From assembly GCF_015291725.1 (NCBI RefSeq), contig NZ_CP030038.1, forward strand, positions 1,415,001-1,479,000: a DNA stretch of 64,000 nt, read 5' to 3'. Under the pieces are notes generated by a model. That model was not told the origin of the DNA. It saw nothing but the letters and a program-made list of their open reading frames with translations, and did not search any database. Origin of the DNA: Bradyrhizobium sp. CCBAU 51765 (lineage in GTDB: Bacteria; Pseudomonadota; Alphaproteobacteria; Rhizobiales; Xanthobacteraceae). Of this stretch, positions 1-9,300 are shown one piece after another; the first letter of the stretch is position 1; every line of letters begins with the position of its first letter. A program made the position numbers and the translations under genes.

Positions 1-2
1 CG

Positions 3-113
3 CAATTGATCAGCGATGCCACGGACTTGCTGAATGCGCTCGCCGTCGTCCAATCCCCGGAGATCGCACCCGAGGCGCCATCACTCGCACGTGAGGCCCC
101 GGAACTTCCTTGA
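3..113 (+). CDS. C-terminal tail of an upstream gene (partial)
   Basis: An open frame enters from the left window edge and runs 36 codons to TGA at 111-113. The tail is rich in Ala, Leu, Pro and Glu and no domain can be recognised from so little. The stop lies 79 bases before serC on the same strand. It may be the end of a real gene or chance coding; the product is unknown. Confidence 0.35.
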   Translation, partial: QLISDATDLLNALAVVQSPEIAPEAPSLAREAPELP

Positions 114-192
114 CTGGTCTTCCCGATTCCCGTATCAGCCGCGGCGGGACACCTCCCCCCAACGGGAGGCTTACTATCTGGAAGGGTAGATC

Positions 193-1365
193 ATGACTGT
201 AGCGAAGCCCGCTTCGCGGCCCACCGTGCCGCATTTCTCCTCCGGTCCCTGCGCCAAGCGCCCCGGTTGGAACGCCCAAAATCTCAAGGACGCAGCGCTC
301 GGCCGCTCGCATCGTGCGAAGATCGGCAAGACCAAGCTCAAGCTTGCCATCGACCTGACGCGTGAAGTGCTCGAGGTCCCCGCCGATTATCGTATCGGCA
401 TCGTGCCGGCCTCCGATACCGGTGCGGTCGAGATGGCGCTGTGGTCGCTGCTCGGTGCGCGGCCCGTCACAACGCTCGCCTGGGAATCCTTCGGCGAGGG
501 CTGGGTCAGCGACATCGTCAAGGAATTGAAGCTCAAGGACGTCACCAAGCTGAACGCGGCTTACGGTGAGATTCCCGATCTGTCGAAGGTCGATCCCAAG
601 AGCGACGTCGTCTTCACCTGGAACGGCACCACCTCAGGCGTGCGCGTGCCTGATGCCAACTGGATCAGCGCGACCCGCGAAGGCCTGACCATCTGCGACG
701 CGACGTCCGCCGCATTCGCGCAGGCTCTTGATTGGCCGAAGCTCGACGTCGTCACCTTCTCCTGGCAGAAGGCGCTCGGCGGCGAGGCCGCGCATGGCAT
801 GCTGATCCTGTCGCCCCGCGCGGTGGAGCGGCTCGAGACCTACAAGCCGGCCTGGCCGCTGCCGAAGATCTTCCGCATGACCAAGGGCGGCAAGATCAAC
901 GAAGGCATCTTCGTCGGCGAGACCATCAACACGCCGTCGATGCTCTGCGTCGAGGACTATCTCGACGCGCTGAACTGGGCCAAGTCGATCGGCGGCCTCA
1001 AGGCGCTGATCGCGCGTGCGGACGCCAACACCAAGGTGCTCGCCGACTGGAAGGCGAAGACGCCCTGGATCGACTTCCTCGCCAAGGATGCGTCGATCCG
1101 CTCCAACACTTCGGTGTGCCTCAAGTTCACCGATCCCGCGATCACCTCGCTCTCGGAGGACGCGCAGGCCGACTTCAGCAAGAAGCTGGTCGCGCTGGTC
1201 GAGAAGGAAGGCGCCGGCTACGACTTCGCCTATTATCGCGATGCGCCGGCGGGCCTGCGCATCTGGTGCGGCGCCACGGTGGAAGCGAAGGACGTCGAAC
1301 TGCTGACGCAGTGGATCGACTGGGCCTTTGCCGAGACCAAGGCCACGCTCGCGAAGGCGGCGTAA
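193..1365 (+). CDS. serC: phosphoserine aminotransferase SerC
   Basis: PLP-dependent enzyme converting 3-phosphohydroxypyruvate and glutamate to O-phosphoserine, the second step of cytosolic serine synthesis. The 390-residue product is the long SerC form I associate with alphaproteobacteria. The Schiff-base lysine is K193 in the motif SWQKALGGE, and the N-terminus has the usual [13 protein letters not shown] block. The start follows a GAAGGG ribosome site. serA, the preceding pathway step, lies 228 bases downstream on the same strand, so the two probably form one serine locus, split only by a repeat. Identity is very secure. Confidence 0.96.
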   Translation: MTVAKPASRPTVPHFSSGPCAKRPGWNAQNLKDAALGRSHRAKIGKTKLKLAIDLTREVLEVPADYRIGIVPASDTGAVEMALWSLLGARPVTTLAWESFGEGWVSDIVKELKLKDVTKLNAAYGEIPDLSKVDPKSDVVFTWNGTTSGVRVPDANWISATREGLTICDATSAAFAQALDWPKLDVVTFSWQKALGGEAAHGMLILSPRAVERLETYKPAWPLPKIFRMTKGGKINEGIFVGETINTPSMLCVEDYLDALNWAKSIGGLKALIARADANTKVLADWKAKTPWIDFLAKDASIRSNTSVCLKFTDPAITSLSEDAQADFSKKLVALVEKEGAGYDFAYYRDAPAGLRIWCGATVEAKDVELLTQWIDWAFAETKATLAKAA

Positions 1366-1370
1366 GTTTC

Positions 1371-1578
1371 TTACCCTCCCCCGGAGGGGGAGGGTCGACG
1401 CACCGGCGAGCATGATCCGGAAAAGTGGTCTCCGGTTTTCCGACAAGATCATGCTCAAACAAGCAGGTGCGGCGGGGTGGGGTGATCTCTCCACACGGCG
1501 CACCGGCAATTTTCTTTAGTTGCAGCTTCACCCCACCCCGGCGCTTCGCGCCGACCCTCCCCCTCCAGGGGAGGGTGT
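1371..1578. repeat. interspersed palindromic repeat, family A copy 1 (interrupted)
   Basis: The left arm begins CCCTCCCCCGGAGGGGGAGGG and the right arm ends CCCTCCCCCTCCAGGGGAGGG; the inner arms carry GGGGTGGGGTGA and its complement. The same layout recurs near 10.1, 19.3 and 53.4 kb. This copy is longer because a second repeat (1409-1462) sits inside its left arm. It fills the serC-serA gap. Confidence 0.8.
1409..1462. repeat. GCATGATC-type palindromic repeat nested in family A
   Basis: A roughly 54-base imperfect inverted repeat bounded by GCATGATCCGGAAAAG and GATCATGC. A second copy lies at 57524-57580 in the opposite orientation. It interrupts the family A repeat that surrounds it. Confidence 0.75.
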
Positions 1579-1593
1579 GAAGGACACATCCCC

Positions 1594-3183
1594 ATGACCA
1601 AACCTAAAGTTCTCATTTCCGACGCGCTCTCGCCCGCCGCCGTACAGATCTTCAAGGATCGCGGCATCGAGGTCGACTTTCAGCCCAACCTCGGCAAGGA
1701 CAAGGACAAGCTGGCCGAGATCATCGGCAATTACGACGGCCTTGCGATCCGCTCGGCGACCAAGGCAACTGCCAAGATCCTGGAGAAGGCGGCGAAGCTG
1801 AAGGTGATTGGCCGCGCCGGCATCGGCGTCGACAATGTCGAGATTCCCGCCGCCACGGCCAAGGGCATCATCGTGATGAACACGCCGTTCGGCAATTCGA
1901 TCACGACCGCCGAGCACGCCATCACCCTGATGCTGGCGCTGGCCCGCGAGATCCCGCAGGCCGACGCCTCGACCCAGGCCGGCAAGTGGGAGAAGAACCG
2001 CTTCATGGGCGTCGAGATCACCGGCAAGGTGCTCGGGGTGGTCGGCTGCGGCAATATCGGCTCGATCGTCGCCGACCGTGCGCTCGGCCTGCGCATGAAG
2101 GTGATCGCGTTCGACCCGTTCCTGTCGCCGGAGCGCGCCAAGGACATCGGTGTCGAGAAGGTCGAGCTCGACGACCTGCTGAAGCGCTCCGACTTCATCA
2201 CGCTGCACACCCCGCTCACCGACAAGACCAGGAACATCATCGACGCGGCCGCGATCGCCAGGATGAAGAAGGGCGTGCGCCTGATCAACTGCGCCCGCGG
2301 CGGCCTCGTCGATGAGCAGGCGGTGGTCGATGCGCTCAATTCCAAGCACATCGCCGGCGCCGCCTTCGACGTGTTCGTCGAGGAGCCCGCGACCAAGAAC
2401 GCGCTGTTCGGCCATCCCAACGTGATCTGCACGCCGCATCTCGGCGCTTCCACCACCGAAGCGCAGGAGAACGTCGCGCTCCAGGTCGCCGAGCAGATGT
2501 CGGATTACCTGCTCACCGGCGCGATCTCGAACGCCGTCAACTTTCCCTCGATCACGGCCGAAGAAGCGCCGAAGCTGAAGCCGTTCATCGCGCTTGCCGA
2601 GAAGCTTGGCTCCTTCGCCGGTCAACTCACCGAGACCGGCATCCTCAAGGTCGAGATCACCTATGAGGGCCACGTCGCCGAGATGAAGATCAAGGCGATC
2701 ACCTCCGCCGTGCTGTCCGGCCTGCTGCGGCCGATGCTGGGCGAGGTCAATGTCGTCTCGGCGCCGGTCGTCGCCAAGGAGCGCGGCATGGTGGTGGACG
2801 AGATCGTGCGCGCCGCCCAGAGCGACTATGAGAGCCTGATCACCGTCACTGTCACCACCGAGCGGCAGGAGCGGTCGGTCTCGGGCACCGTCTATGCCGA
2901 CGGCAAGCCGCGCCTCGTCGACATCAAGGGCATCCGCGTCGACGCCGAGTTCGGCAAGTCCATGATCTACGTCACCAACGAGGACAAGCCGGGCTTCATC
3001 GGCAAGTTCGCGAGCCTTCTGGGCGACGCCAAGATCAACATCGCGACCTTCCATCTCGGCCGCGTCGCGCCCGGCAGCGATGCCATTGCGCTGGTCGAGG
3101 TCGACGGCGCGGTGCCGGCGGACCTGCTCGCCAAGGTGCAGGCCCTGCCGCAGGTCAAGCAGGCCAAGGCGCTGACGTTCTGA
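1594..3183 (+). CDS. serA: D-3-phosphoglycerate dehydrogenase SerA
   Basis: NAD-dependent first enzyme of serine biosynthesis, oxidising 3-phosphoglycerate to 3-phosphohydroxypyruvate. The 529 residues fit the long (type I) form: catalytic and Rossmann domains to about residue 310 (VVGCGNIGSIVADRA nucleotide motif, catalytic R235 in NCARGGLVDE, H282 in TPHLGAST), then an intervening ASB-type domain, then a C-terminal ACT domain from about 455 (NEDKPGFIGKFASLLG). The ACT domain suggests feedback by serine, which is family knowledge. It follows serC on the same strand and is closed by a strong terminator. Confidence 0.97.
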   Translation: MTKPKVLISDALSPAAVQIFKDRGIEVDFQPNLGKDKDKLAEIIGNYDGLAIRSATKATAKILEKAAKLKVIGRAGIGVDNVEIPAATAKGIIVMNTPFGNSITTAEHAITLMLALAREIPQADASTQAGKWEKNRFMGVEITGKVLGVVGCGNIGSIVADRALGLRMKVIAFDPFLSPERAKDIGVEKVELDDLLKRSDFITLHTPLTDKTRNIIDAAAIARMKKGVRLINCARGGLVDEQAVVDALNSKHIAGAAFDVFVEEPATKNALFGHPNVICTPHLGASTTEAQENVALQVAEQMSDYLLTGAISNAVNFPSITAEEAPKLKPFIALAEKLGSFAGQLTETGILKVEITYEGHVAEMKIKAITSAVLSGLLRPMLGEVNVVSAPVVAKERGMVVDEIVRAAQSDYESLITVTVTTERQERSVSGTVYADGKPRLVDIKGIRVDAEFGKSMIYVTNEDKPGFIGKFASLLGDAKINIATFHLGRVAPGSDAIALVEVDGAVPADLLAKVQALPQVKQAKALTF

Positions 3184-3189
3184 GAGGCC

Positions 3190-3290
3190 GTCACTCCGGG
3201 GCTCGCGAAGCGAGAACCCGGAATCTCGGGATTCTGAGGTGCGCAATAGCGCACCAGAGTTCGGCTCTGCGAGCCGCCCCGGGATGACGG
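3190..3290. repeat. interspersed palindromic repeat, family C
   Basis: About 100 bases starting GTCACTCCGGGGC and ending GCCCCGGGATGACGG, the paired arms of a palindromic element whose consensus ends are CGTCATTCCGG and CCGGAATGACG. It lies between serA and its terminator. Other members are near 33.1, 34.4, 45.8 and 51.8 kb. Confidence 0.7.
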
Positions 3291-3315
3291 CCATCATATT
3301 CCGACCCGCGGAACA

Positions 3316-3351
3316 ACGCCGCCTCCGTCACCCGGAGGCGGCGTTTTTATT
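3316..3351 (+). terminator. Rho-independent terminator after serA
   Basis: A 12-bp perfect stem, ACGCCGCCTCCG against CGGAGGCGGCGT, with a five-base loop TCACC, is followed by TTTTT. Confidence 0.85.
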
Positions 3352-3440
3352 TTCCGCGCCCGTCAAACTTTGTGTACCAATGGCGCACAGAACGCGTCGT
3401 AACCACGCTCCGTTCAAATCGTTCGACAAGGGAGAAACAC

Positions 3441-4613
3441 ATGCGTGAAGCCGTCATCGTTTCCTATGCGCGCACGGGCCTGGCAAAATCCGGCCGCGGC
3501 GGGTTCAACATCACGCCGCCGATGTCGCTCGCGGCCCACGCCATCCAGCACGCGGTCGATCGCGCCGGCGTCGAGAAGGACTATGTCGAGGACTGCTATC
3601 TCGGCAATTGCGCCCACGGCGCGCCGAACATCGGCCGCCAGGCCGCGCTGCTCGCCGGCCTGCCGAAGACCACCGCCGGCGTCTCGGTGAACCGCTTCTG
3701 CTCCTCGGGCCTGCAGACCATCGCGATGGCCGCCAACTCGATCCGCTCGGACGGCGCCGACTGCATCGTCGCCGGCGGCGTCGAGAGCATCTCGATTCCG
3801 GGCGGCGCCACGCCGAAGGAATCGGTCGACCCTGAGCTGCTCAAGGTCGCGCCCGACATCTTCATGGCCATGATCGACACCGCCGACATCGTCGCCGAGC
3901 GCTACAAGCTCAGCCGCGAATATCAGGACGAGTTCTCGCTGGAGTCGCAGCGCCGCATGGCCTCCGCGCAGCAGGCCGGCAAGTTCAAGGACGAGATCGT
4001 CCCGATGAAGACGAAGATGAAGGTCGTCGACAAGCAGACCAAGGCCGAGAGCATCGTCGACTACGTCGTTGACCGCGACGAGTGCAACCGGCCGGAGACC
4101 ACGCTGGAGGGTCTTGCCAAGCTCGAGCCGGTGAAGGGGCCCGGCAAGTTCGTCACCGCCGGCAATGCCAGCCAGCTCTCCGACGGCGCCGCCGCGGTGG
4201 TGCTGATGGAAGCCAAGGACGCCGAGAAGCGCGGCCTGAAGCCGCTCGGCCGCTTCGTTGCCTGGGCGACCGCCGGCTGCGAGCCCGACGAGATGGGCAT
4301 CGGCCCGGTGTTCGCGATTCCGAAGCTGCTCAAGCGCACCGGCCTCAAGATCGACGACATCGATCTTTGGGAGCTCAACGAAGCCTTCGCCAGCCAGTGC
4401 CTGTACTGCCGCGACCAGCTCGGCATCGATCCCGCCAAGTACAACGTCAACGGCGGTTCGATCGCGATCGGCCATCCCTTCGGCATGACCGGCGCCCGTC
4501 TCACCGGCCACCTCTTGCAGGAAGGCGCCCGCCGCAAGGCCAAGTGGGGCGTGGTGACGATGTGCATCGGCGGCGGCCAGGGCGGCGCCGGCCTGTTCGA
4601 GATCTACAGCTGA
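3441..4613 (+). CDS. acetyl-CoA C-acyltransferase (thiolase)
   Basis: Thiolase of 390 residues catalysing thiolytic cleavage or Claisen condensation of acyl-CoA in the cytosol. The nucleophile C87 is in NRFCSSGLQ, H345 is in AIGHPFGMTGAR, and the second cysteine C375 is in TMCIGGGQGGAG, so all three catalytic positions are present. The start at 3441 is chosen because GGGAGAAAC precedes it closely; an in-frame upstream ATG at 3372 lacks a ribosome site. It is a single-gene unit between two terminators. Whether it serves fatty acid or aromatic degradation, or polyhydroxybutyrate synthesis, cannot be told from context; the sequence style resembles FadA-like degradative thiolases. Confidence 0.93.
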   Translation: MREAVIVSYARTGLAKSGRGGFNITPPMSLAAHAIQHAVDRAGVEKDYVEDCYLGNCAHGAPNIGRQAALLAGLPKTTAGVSVNRFCSSGLQTIAMAANSIRSDGADCIVAGGVESISIPGGATPKESVDPELLKVAPDIFMAMIDTADIVAERYKLSREYQDEFSLESQRRMASAQQAGKFKDEIVPMKTKMKVVDKQTKAESIVDYVVDRDECNRPETTLEGLAKLEPVKGPGKFVTAGNASQLSDGAAAVVLMEAKDAEKRGLKPLGRFVAWATAGCEPDEMGIGPVFAIPKLLKRTGLKIDDIDLWELNEAFASQCLYCRDQLGIDPAKYNVNGGSIAIGHPFGMTGARLTGHLLQEGARRKAKWGVVTMCIGGGQGGAGLFEIYS

Positions 4614-4633
4614 GACCAGGCGACAGGAATGCG

Positions 4634-4669
4634 AAAGGGCACGGCGCCGCAAGCGCCGTGCCCTTTTTG
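4634..4669 (+). terminator. Rho-independent terminator after thiolase
   Basis: An 11-bp stem GGGCACGGCGC / GCGCCGTGCCC with loop CGCAA is followed by TTTTT. It also separates the convergent LysR gene. Confidence 0.9.
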
Positions 4670-4680
4670 TTATTCGGGCA

Positions 4681-5661
4681 TCAGGCGGAGACGCGACGTC
4701 TGGGCGCTGTCGGCGTCGGCGGACCCAGGCAGCGCGCCACAGTCTCGAACAGCCAGGCGACACCGGCATCCGCCATCGCAGCTTGTGAGGCGACGACACG
4801 CACCGGGTCGGGCGTCCACGGAAACGGCACGGGACGCACCACCAGGTCGAAACGCGCAGCATGGCGTTCGACCAGATGGCGCGGCAAGGTCGCAATAAAA
4901 TCGCTCTCGGCGAGCTGCGCCAGCGCCAACATGAAGTTGGGCACGGTCAGCGCCACGCGCCGGGAATGGCCCCGTTCGGCAAGCCTGACGTCGACGATCC
5001 CGAGCGCATCACCGGTCGCCGAGACCAGCATGTGCCGTGCTGCCAGATAGGTCGCGAGCGTGACCTTGCGGGCCATCGTATGGCCCTTGCGCATGGCGAC
5101 GATGAAGTCCTCCTCGAACAGAAGCCGTTCGGCGTAACGTGACGGCAGCGGACCGACCGGAAGCACGGCGAGGTCGAGCCGGTGCGAATCAAGCTCGGAG
5201 AGCGTGTCCTGCCAGACCTGGCCGGACGCCTTGCCATGACGTTGCGGCATCAGCTGCAGCAGCCGGATGTCGATCCCCGGACCCTCCCGGGCCAGGGTCT
5301 CGAGGAGAGACGCGAGAAACACCGCGGCCAGCGCATCCGGTGTGCCGATCGTGAACGACCGCCTCGCCGTTCGCGCGTCAAAGGGCTCGGCGGCCGACAT
5401 GATCGCATCGAGGCGCGACAGGAGTTCGGCGACGGGACCTGCAAGCGCGAGCGCACGCTCCGTCGGCTTCACGCCGCTCGGCGTCTTCAGGAACAGCGGA
5501 TCGTGGAAGATGCGCCGCAGCCGGGCCAATCCGTGGCTCACCGCCGAGGGCGTGAGCTTGAGCTTGTCCGCCGCGCGCGAGACCTGGCGCTCCTCCAGCA
5601 CGGTGCTGAACACGACGAGGAGGCTGACGTCGATCCGGGCAAGCTGAGCAGGATTCAGCAT
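4681..5661 (-). CDS. LysR family transcriptional regulator
   Basis: A 326-residue LysR-type regulator. The N-terminal winged helix-turn-helix spans about residues 10-65 (SRAADKLKLTPSAVSHGLARLR) and is followed by a substrate-binding domain. The start MLNPAQLARIDVSLLVVF is typical of NodD/PcpR-like LysR proteins. It is divergent from the small SnoaL-like gene at 5754 with a 92-base shared upstream region, the usual arrangement for a LysR protein and its target. The inducer is unknown. Confidence 0.88.
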   Translation of the reverse strand: MLNPAQLARIDVSLLVVFSTVLEERQVSRAADKLKLTPSAVSHGLARLRRIFHDPLFLKTPSGVKPTERALALAGPVAELLSRLDAIMSAAEPFDARTARRSFTIGTPDALAAVFLASLLETLAREGPGIDIRLLQLMPQRHGKASGQVWQDTLSELDSHRLDLAVLPVGPLPSRYAERLLFEEDFIVAMRKGHTMARKVTLATYLAARHMLVSATGDALGIVDVRLAERGHSRRVALTVPNFMLALAQLAESDFIATLPRHLVERHAARFDLVVRPVPFPWTPDPVRVVASQAAMADAGVAWLFETVARCLGPPTPTAPRRRVSA

Positions 5662-5753
5662 GATCCTGAGATCTTATCACTGGCTTCATCACGGTCAAAG
5701 CGGCATCCAGCGTCTCGTGCAACCGCATGAACCCTCAACACCGGAGCCCTCGC

Positions 5754-6311
5754 ATGAAGAACGACCAATATCCGCATCGCGCAGCCGCGCCCGCGGTGTC
5801 CAGGCGTCACACGCTCGCCGGGATGGCATGCATGCCGCTCGTCGTCGCCGAGGCGGCCACGGCCGACGACGTCATCGCGAAACTGATCGACCATACCCAG
5901 CAGGCGAACGCGGCGCTGATGCGCGGCGACGCCGGCACCTACCGGCAGATGGTCTCCCTCACCGACGACTTCGTGCTGATGTCGCCCTTCGGCGGGGTGC
6001 CGTCAAAGGCCGCGGAGTACACGCCCGAAAGGTGGGAGCGGATGGGCCGGTTCTTCAGGAACGGAACGCACAGGCAGGAGGTCGTGCAGACCTATGGCTC
6101 GCAGGACATGGTCGTCCTGGCGCTGATCGAGCGGGACAGCGTCGAGGTCGGAGGGCTGCCGGCCCAGGAGTGGGCCTTGCGCGTGACGCTCGTCTACCGG
6201 CGCGTGGGCACCGAGTGGCACCTGGCGCATCGCCACGCCGACCCGCTGGCCAACGGCATCAACCTGCAGCAGGCGGCGGCGCTGGCGCGCGGTCTGCCCG
6301 CAAGCCAGTGA
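5754..6311 (+). CDS. SnoaL-like/NTF2-fold protein with Tat-like N-terminus
   Basis: A 185-residue protein. Residues from about 45 onward match the cone-shaped SnoaL/DUF4440 fold (LIDHTQQANAALMRGDAGTYRQMVSLTDDFVLMSPFGG). The N-terminus SRRHTLAGMACMPLVVAEAATA resembles a twin-arginine signal with a short hydrophobic stretch, so export is possible but not certain. The start at 5754 is preferred to 5727 because CGGAG precedes it at good spacing. It is divergently paired with a LysR regulator that probably controls it. Enzymatic role unknown. Confidence 0.7.
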   Translation: MKNDQYPHRAAAPAVSRRHTLAGMACMPLVVAEAATADDVIAKLIDHTQQANAALMRGDAGTYRQMVSLTDDFVLMSPFGGVPSKAAEYTPERWERMGRFFRNGTHRQEVVQTYGSQDMVVLALIERDSVEVGGLPAQEWALRVTLVYRRVGTEWHLAHRHADPLANGINLQQAAALARGLPASQ

Positions 6312-6316
6312 GCCCC

Positions 6317-9300
6317 TCACGCCCCCGCCAGCACCGGCGCGAACACCACCTCGATCAGCGTGCCGTGGCCCGCGCTCTTGATGTTGAATCGGGCGCGGTT
6401 GGCTTCGACCAGGGCCTTGGTCAGCGACAGGCTCAGCGCCGAGCTGTCCGCGGCATCGCCGGGCGGCGGGGTGCGGAACGGCTCCATCGCGGCGGCGACC
6501 TCGCGCTCGGTGAGGCCGTGGCCGGTGTCGCGGATGCGCAAGGCAATCTCGCCGTGGTCGGTCAGCGCGGTCGAGACGATGACCTGGCCGCCGGCGCTGG
6601 CGAGCCGGATCGAGTTCGAGATCAGGTTCATGGTGATCTGCCGCATCGCGCGCGCATCCACGTTCACCTGCGGCAGCGCATGGGCGAGCGAGGTGCGGAT
6701 GATGATGCGCTCGCGGTTGGCCTGCGGCTGCATCACCGCGACGCAGGCCTCGACGAGATCGTTGAGGTTGAGGTTGTCGAAGGTGAGGTCGAGCTTGCCG
6801 GTCTCGATCCGCGACAGCTCGAGCAGGTCGTCGATGATGGCGATGACGCGCTCGCCGGAGGCGCGGATGTCCTTCATGTATTCGCCATAGCGCTCGTTGC
6901 CGAGTGCGCCGAAGCGTTCGGAGATCATCACCTCGGCAAAGCCGATGATGGCGTTGAGCGGCGTGCGGATCTCGTGGCTGATCCGCGCCAGCATGTCGGC
7001 TTTGGCATTGGCCGCGCCGTCGACGAGGCGGCGGGCCTGCGTCAGCTCGCTCTCGCCCTTCTTGCTCTGCGAGAGGTCGCGGAACACGGCGAAGAAGTTC
7101 GGGCCGTCGGGCCGCGTGCGGCCCATGATCATCGCGAGCGGAATGACGCCGCCCTTCTTCTCGCGTCCCAGCACCTCGCGGCCGTGGTCGAGCAGGCTGG
7201 CAATGTCCTGGCTCTTCAGGCTTTCGAGATAGTCGGCGACGATCTGCTGGCTTTCCGGCGCGAACAGCGTCGAGAGGTTCTGCTCGAGCAGCGCTTGCCC
7301 GTCATAGCCGAACAGCGCCTCGGCGCTGCGGTTGCAGGCGTGGATGTTGCCCTCGGCATCGAACATGACGATGCCCTCGGCCGTGGTGTCGAGGATGGCG
7401 GCGAGATCCTCGGCCTCGGCTTCGCCGGCCGCGGACTCGGGTTCGTAGGTGTAGGACGCTGCGACGACGGATTCGGTGACGACGGATTCGGCAATCACGG
7501 TTTCTGCGATGACGGGCGCCGCGGCGACCGGTGTCGCCTGCGGCAGCGCGCAGATCAGCGCGTGCGCACTCTCGCCGTCCCAGTCGATCGTGTGCAGATG
7601 CGCGTCGGTCGTCGCAAGCGGCGCTTCGCCGTTCGCAACCGTCGCGCTGATCGTGACGGGTGTGCCGCCTTGCGAGGTGCTGCTCGCCGACGACACGCCG
7701 GGCTCGACATAGAGCGCGTCGAGCCCGCCGGCATTCTCCAGCGCGCCGAGGCTGGCATAGCCCATGCGCGCGAGGAAGGCGGGATTGGCGTAGAGCAGGC
7801 GGTCGAGCCGGTAGATCAGGATTCCCGTCGGCAACAGATCGAGCAGCGTGCGGTCGCGCGCGCTGATGCCGCGCGCCGGGGCTGCGGGCTCGCTCAGCCA
7901 TTCGGCCGCGGTGTGCGGCGCCTCGGGCTCCGGCGCCGATGGCTCGGCCGCGATCTCCGCCGCCGGCTCGGCCGCATCGGCCGCGATCGTCTCGCGATCG
8001 CGTTCGAGCCGTTCGGACAATTGCCGCGCGAGCTCGTTGAACGCGCTGTTCTCGACCGGCGTCAGCGTCGGCGGTCGCGTGTCGCCGGGCGGTCGGAACG
8101 GCACGACATTGGGGGGCGTTTCCACGGGCGTTTCCAGATCGGTTGGGTGTGAATTCGCGTCGGCTGTGGCGGGTGTCGGTTCAGGCTCGGGTTCGGGCGG
8201 CTCGATCGGCGGAGGCGCTGCCGTTGCTTCCGGCTCGGCTGCGGGCTCTGTTTCGAGCTTGGCTTCGGGCTCAACGTCGGGCTCGACGTCGGGCTTGGCC
8301 TGCGGCTCCGGAGCGGGCTCGGCGGCGTCAGCGGCGAGGTCCTGCTGCGCCGGCGGCGCGGCGAGTAGCTCGAAGCGGCGCAGCGCCTCGAGCCGGTTGA
8401 GGCCGTCGAGATCGCGGCAGACGCCGAATCCCCTGAAGCCGGCAAAGTTACGCTCGTGGTCGTAGACCGGCAGGCCCGCGAGCTCGACCGGAAGACGTTC
8501 GCCACCATCGGCCGGCCAGTTCACGGTGATGCCGGCCCAGGTGTCGTGGCTCGCAAGCGCCTGCGCGACGCGCCGGTCCGGGTCGAGCGAGAATGTTTCG
8601 GCGATCTCGCGCCAGGGGCGGCCGAAGCCGGCGGCCGTGTGCGCGCCGATCAGGCGGATGAATTCATCGGAGAGAAGCACAAAGCGGCCCTCTGCATCCA
8701 TCTGCCAGAGGAAGCGCAGCGGATGCTGACGCGGTGCGGGCGGCGCCTGCTGGCCCGAGGACTCCGACTCCGGCTCGACCATGCCTCGAGTGATCGGCAC
8801 AACCTGCGGCGACACAATGGCCCCTGCCGGGTTTTCAACCGGAGTCTTGGACGTGGCTTCGGGCGTGGCTTCGGGCGCGGCGTCGGCCGCGGCGGGGACG
8901 ATCGGCTCTTCAATGGTCGGGCCCGGTGCGACGTCCGGTGTCGCCTCGCAGCCGGGCTGCGTGGGCGTGTGCGCGACCGTCTCGGCCGGCGCAGCTGTTT
9001 CGGCCGGTTCGGTGAAGGCGTCGAACAGCGCGAACGCGGACGGCGCCGCGTTCGACGACGCAGGCTGCGCGTCCTCCGGCCCTGCGGCCGCAGGCTCGAC
9101 GGGGGGGACTTCGGGCGCGGGTGGTGCGGGCTGGCTCCGTGCGATATCGGGCGCCATCTCGGGCGCGGCCTCGGGCGCGGCCTCTGTCCGGGCGGCAGGC
9201 TCGATCAGCGCGACCAGGCCGACATCGGCCCCCGTGCCGACCCGCTGCAGCACCATCTGGCCGATGCCGATCGGCGTCGCGGCGCGGCCGGTCGCCAGCG

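Noticed and set aside
5660..8152. Long plus-strand open frame of about 830 codons
   Set aside because: It runs antisense to the PdhS-like kinase, is Arg/Gly/Asp-rich with no domain, and is explained by high GC mirrored codon positions.
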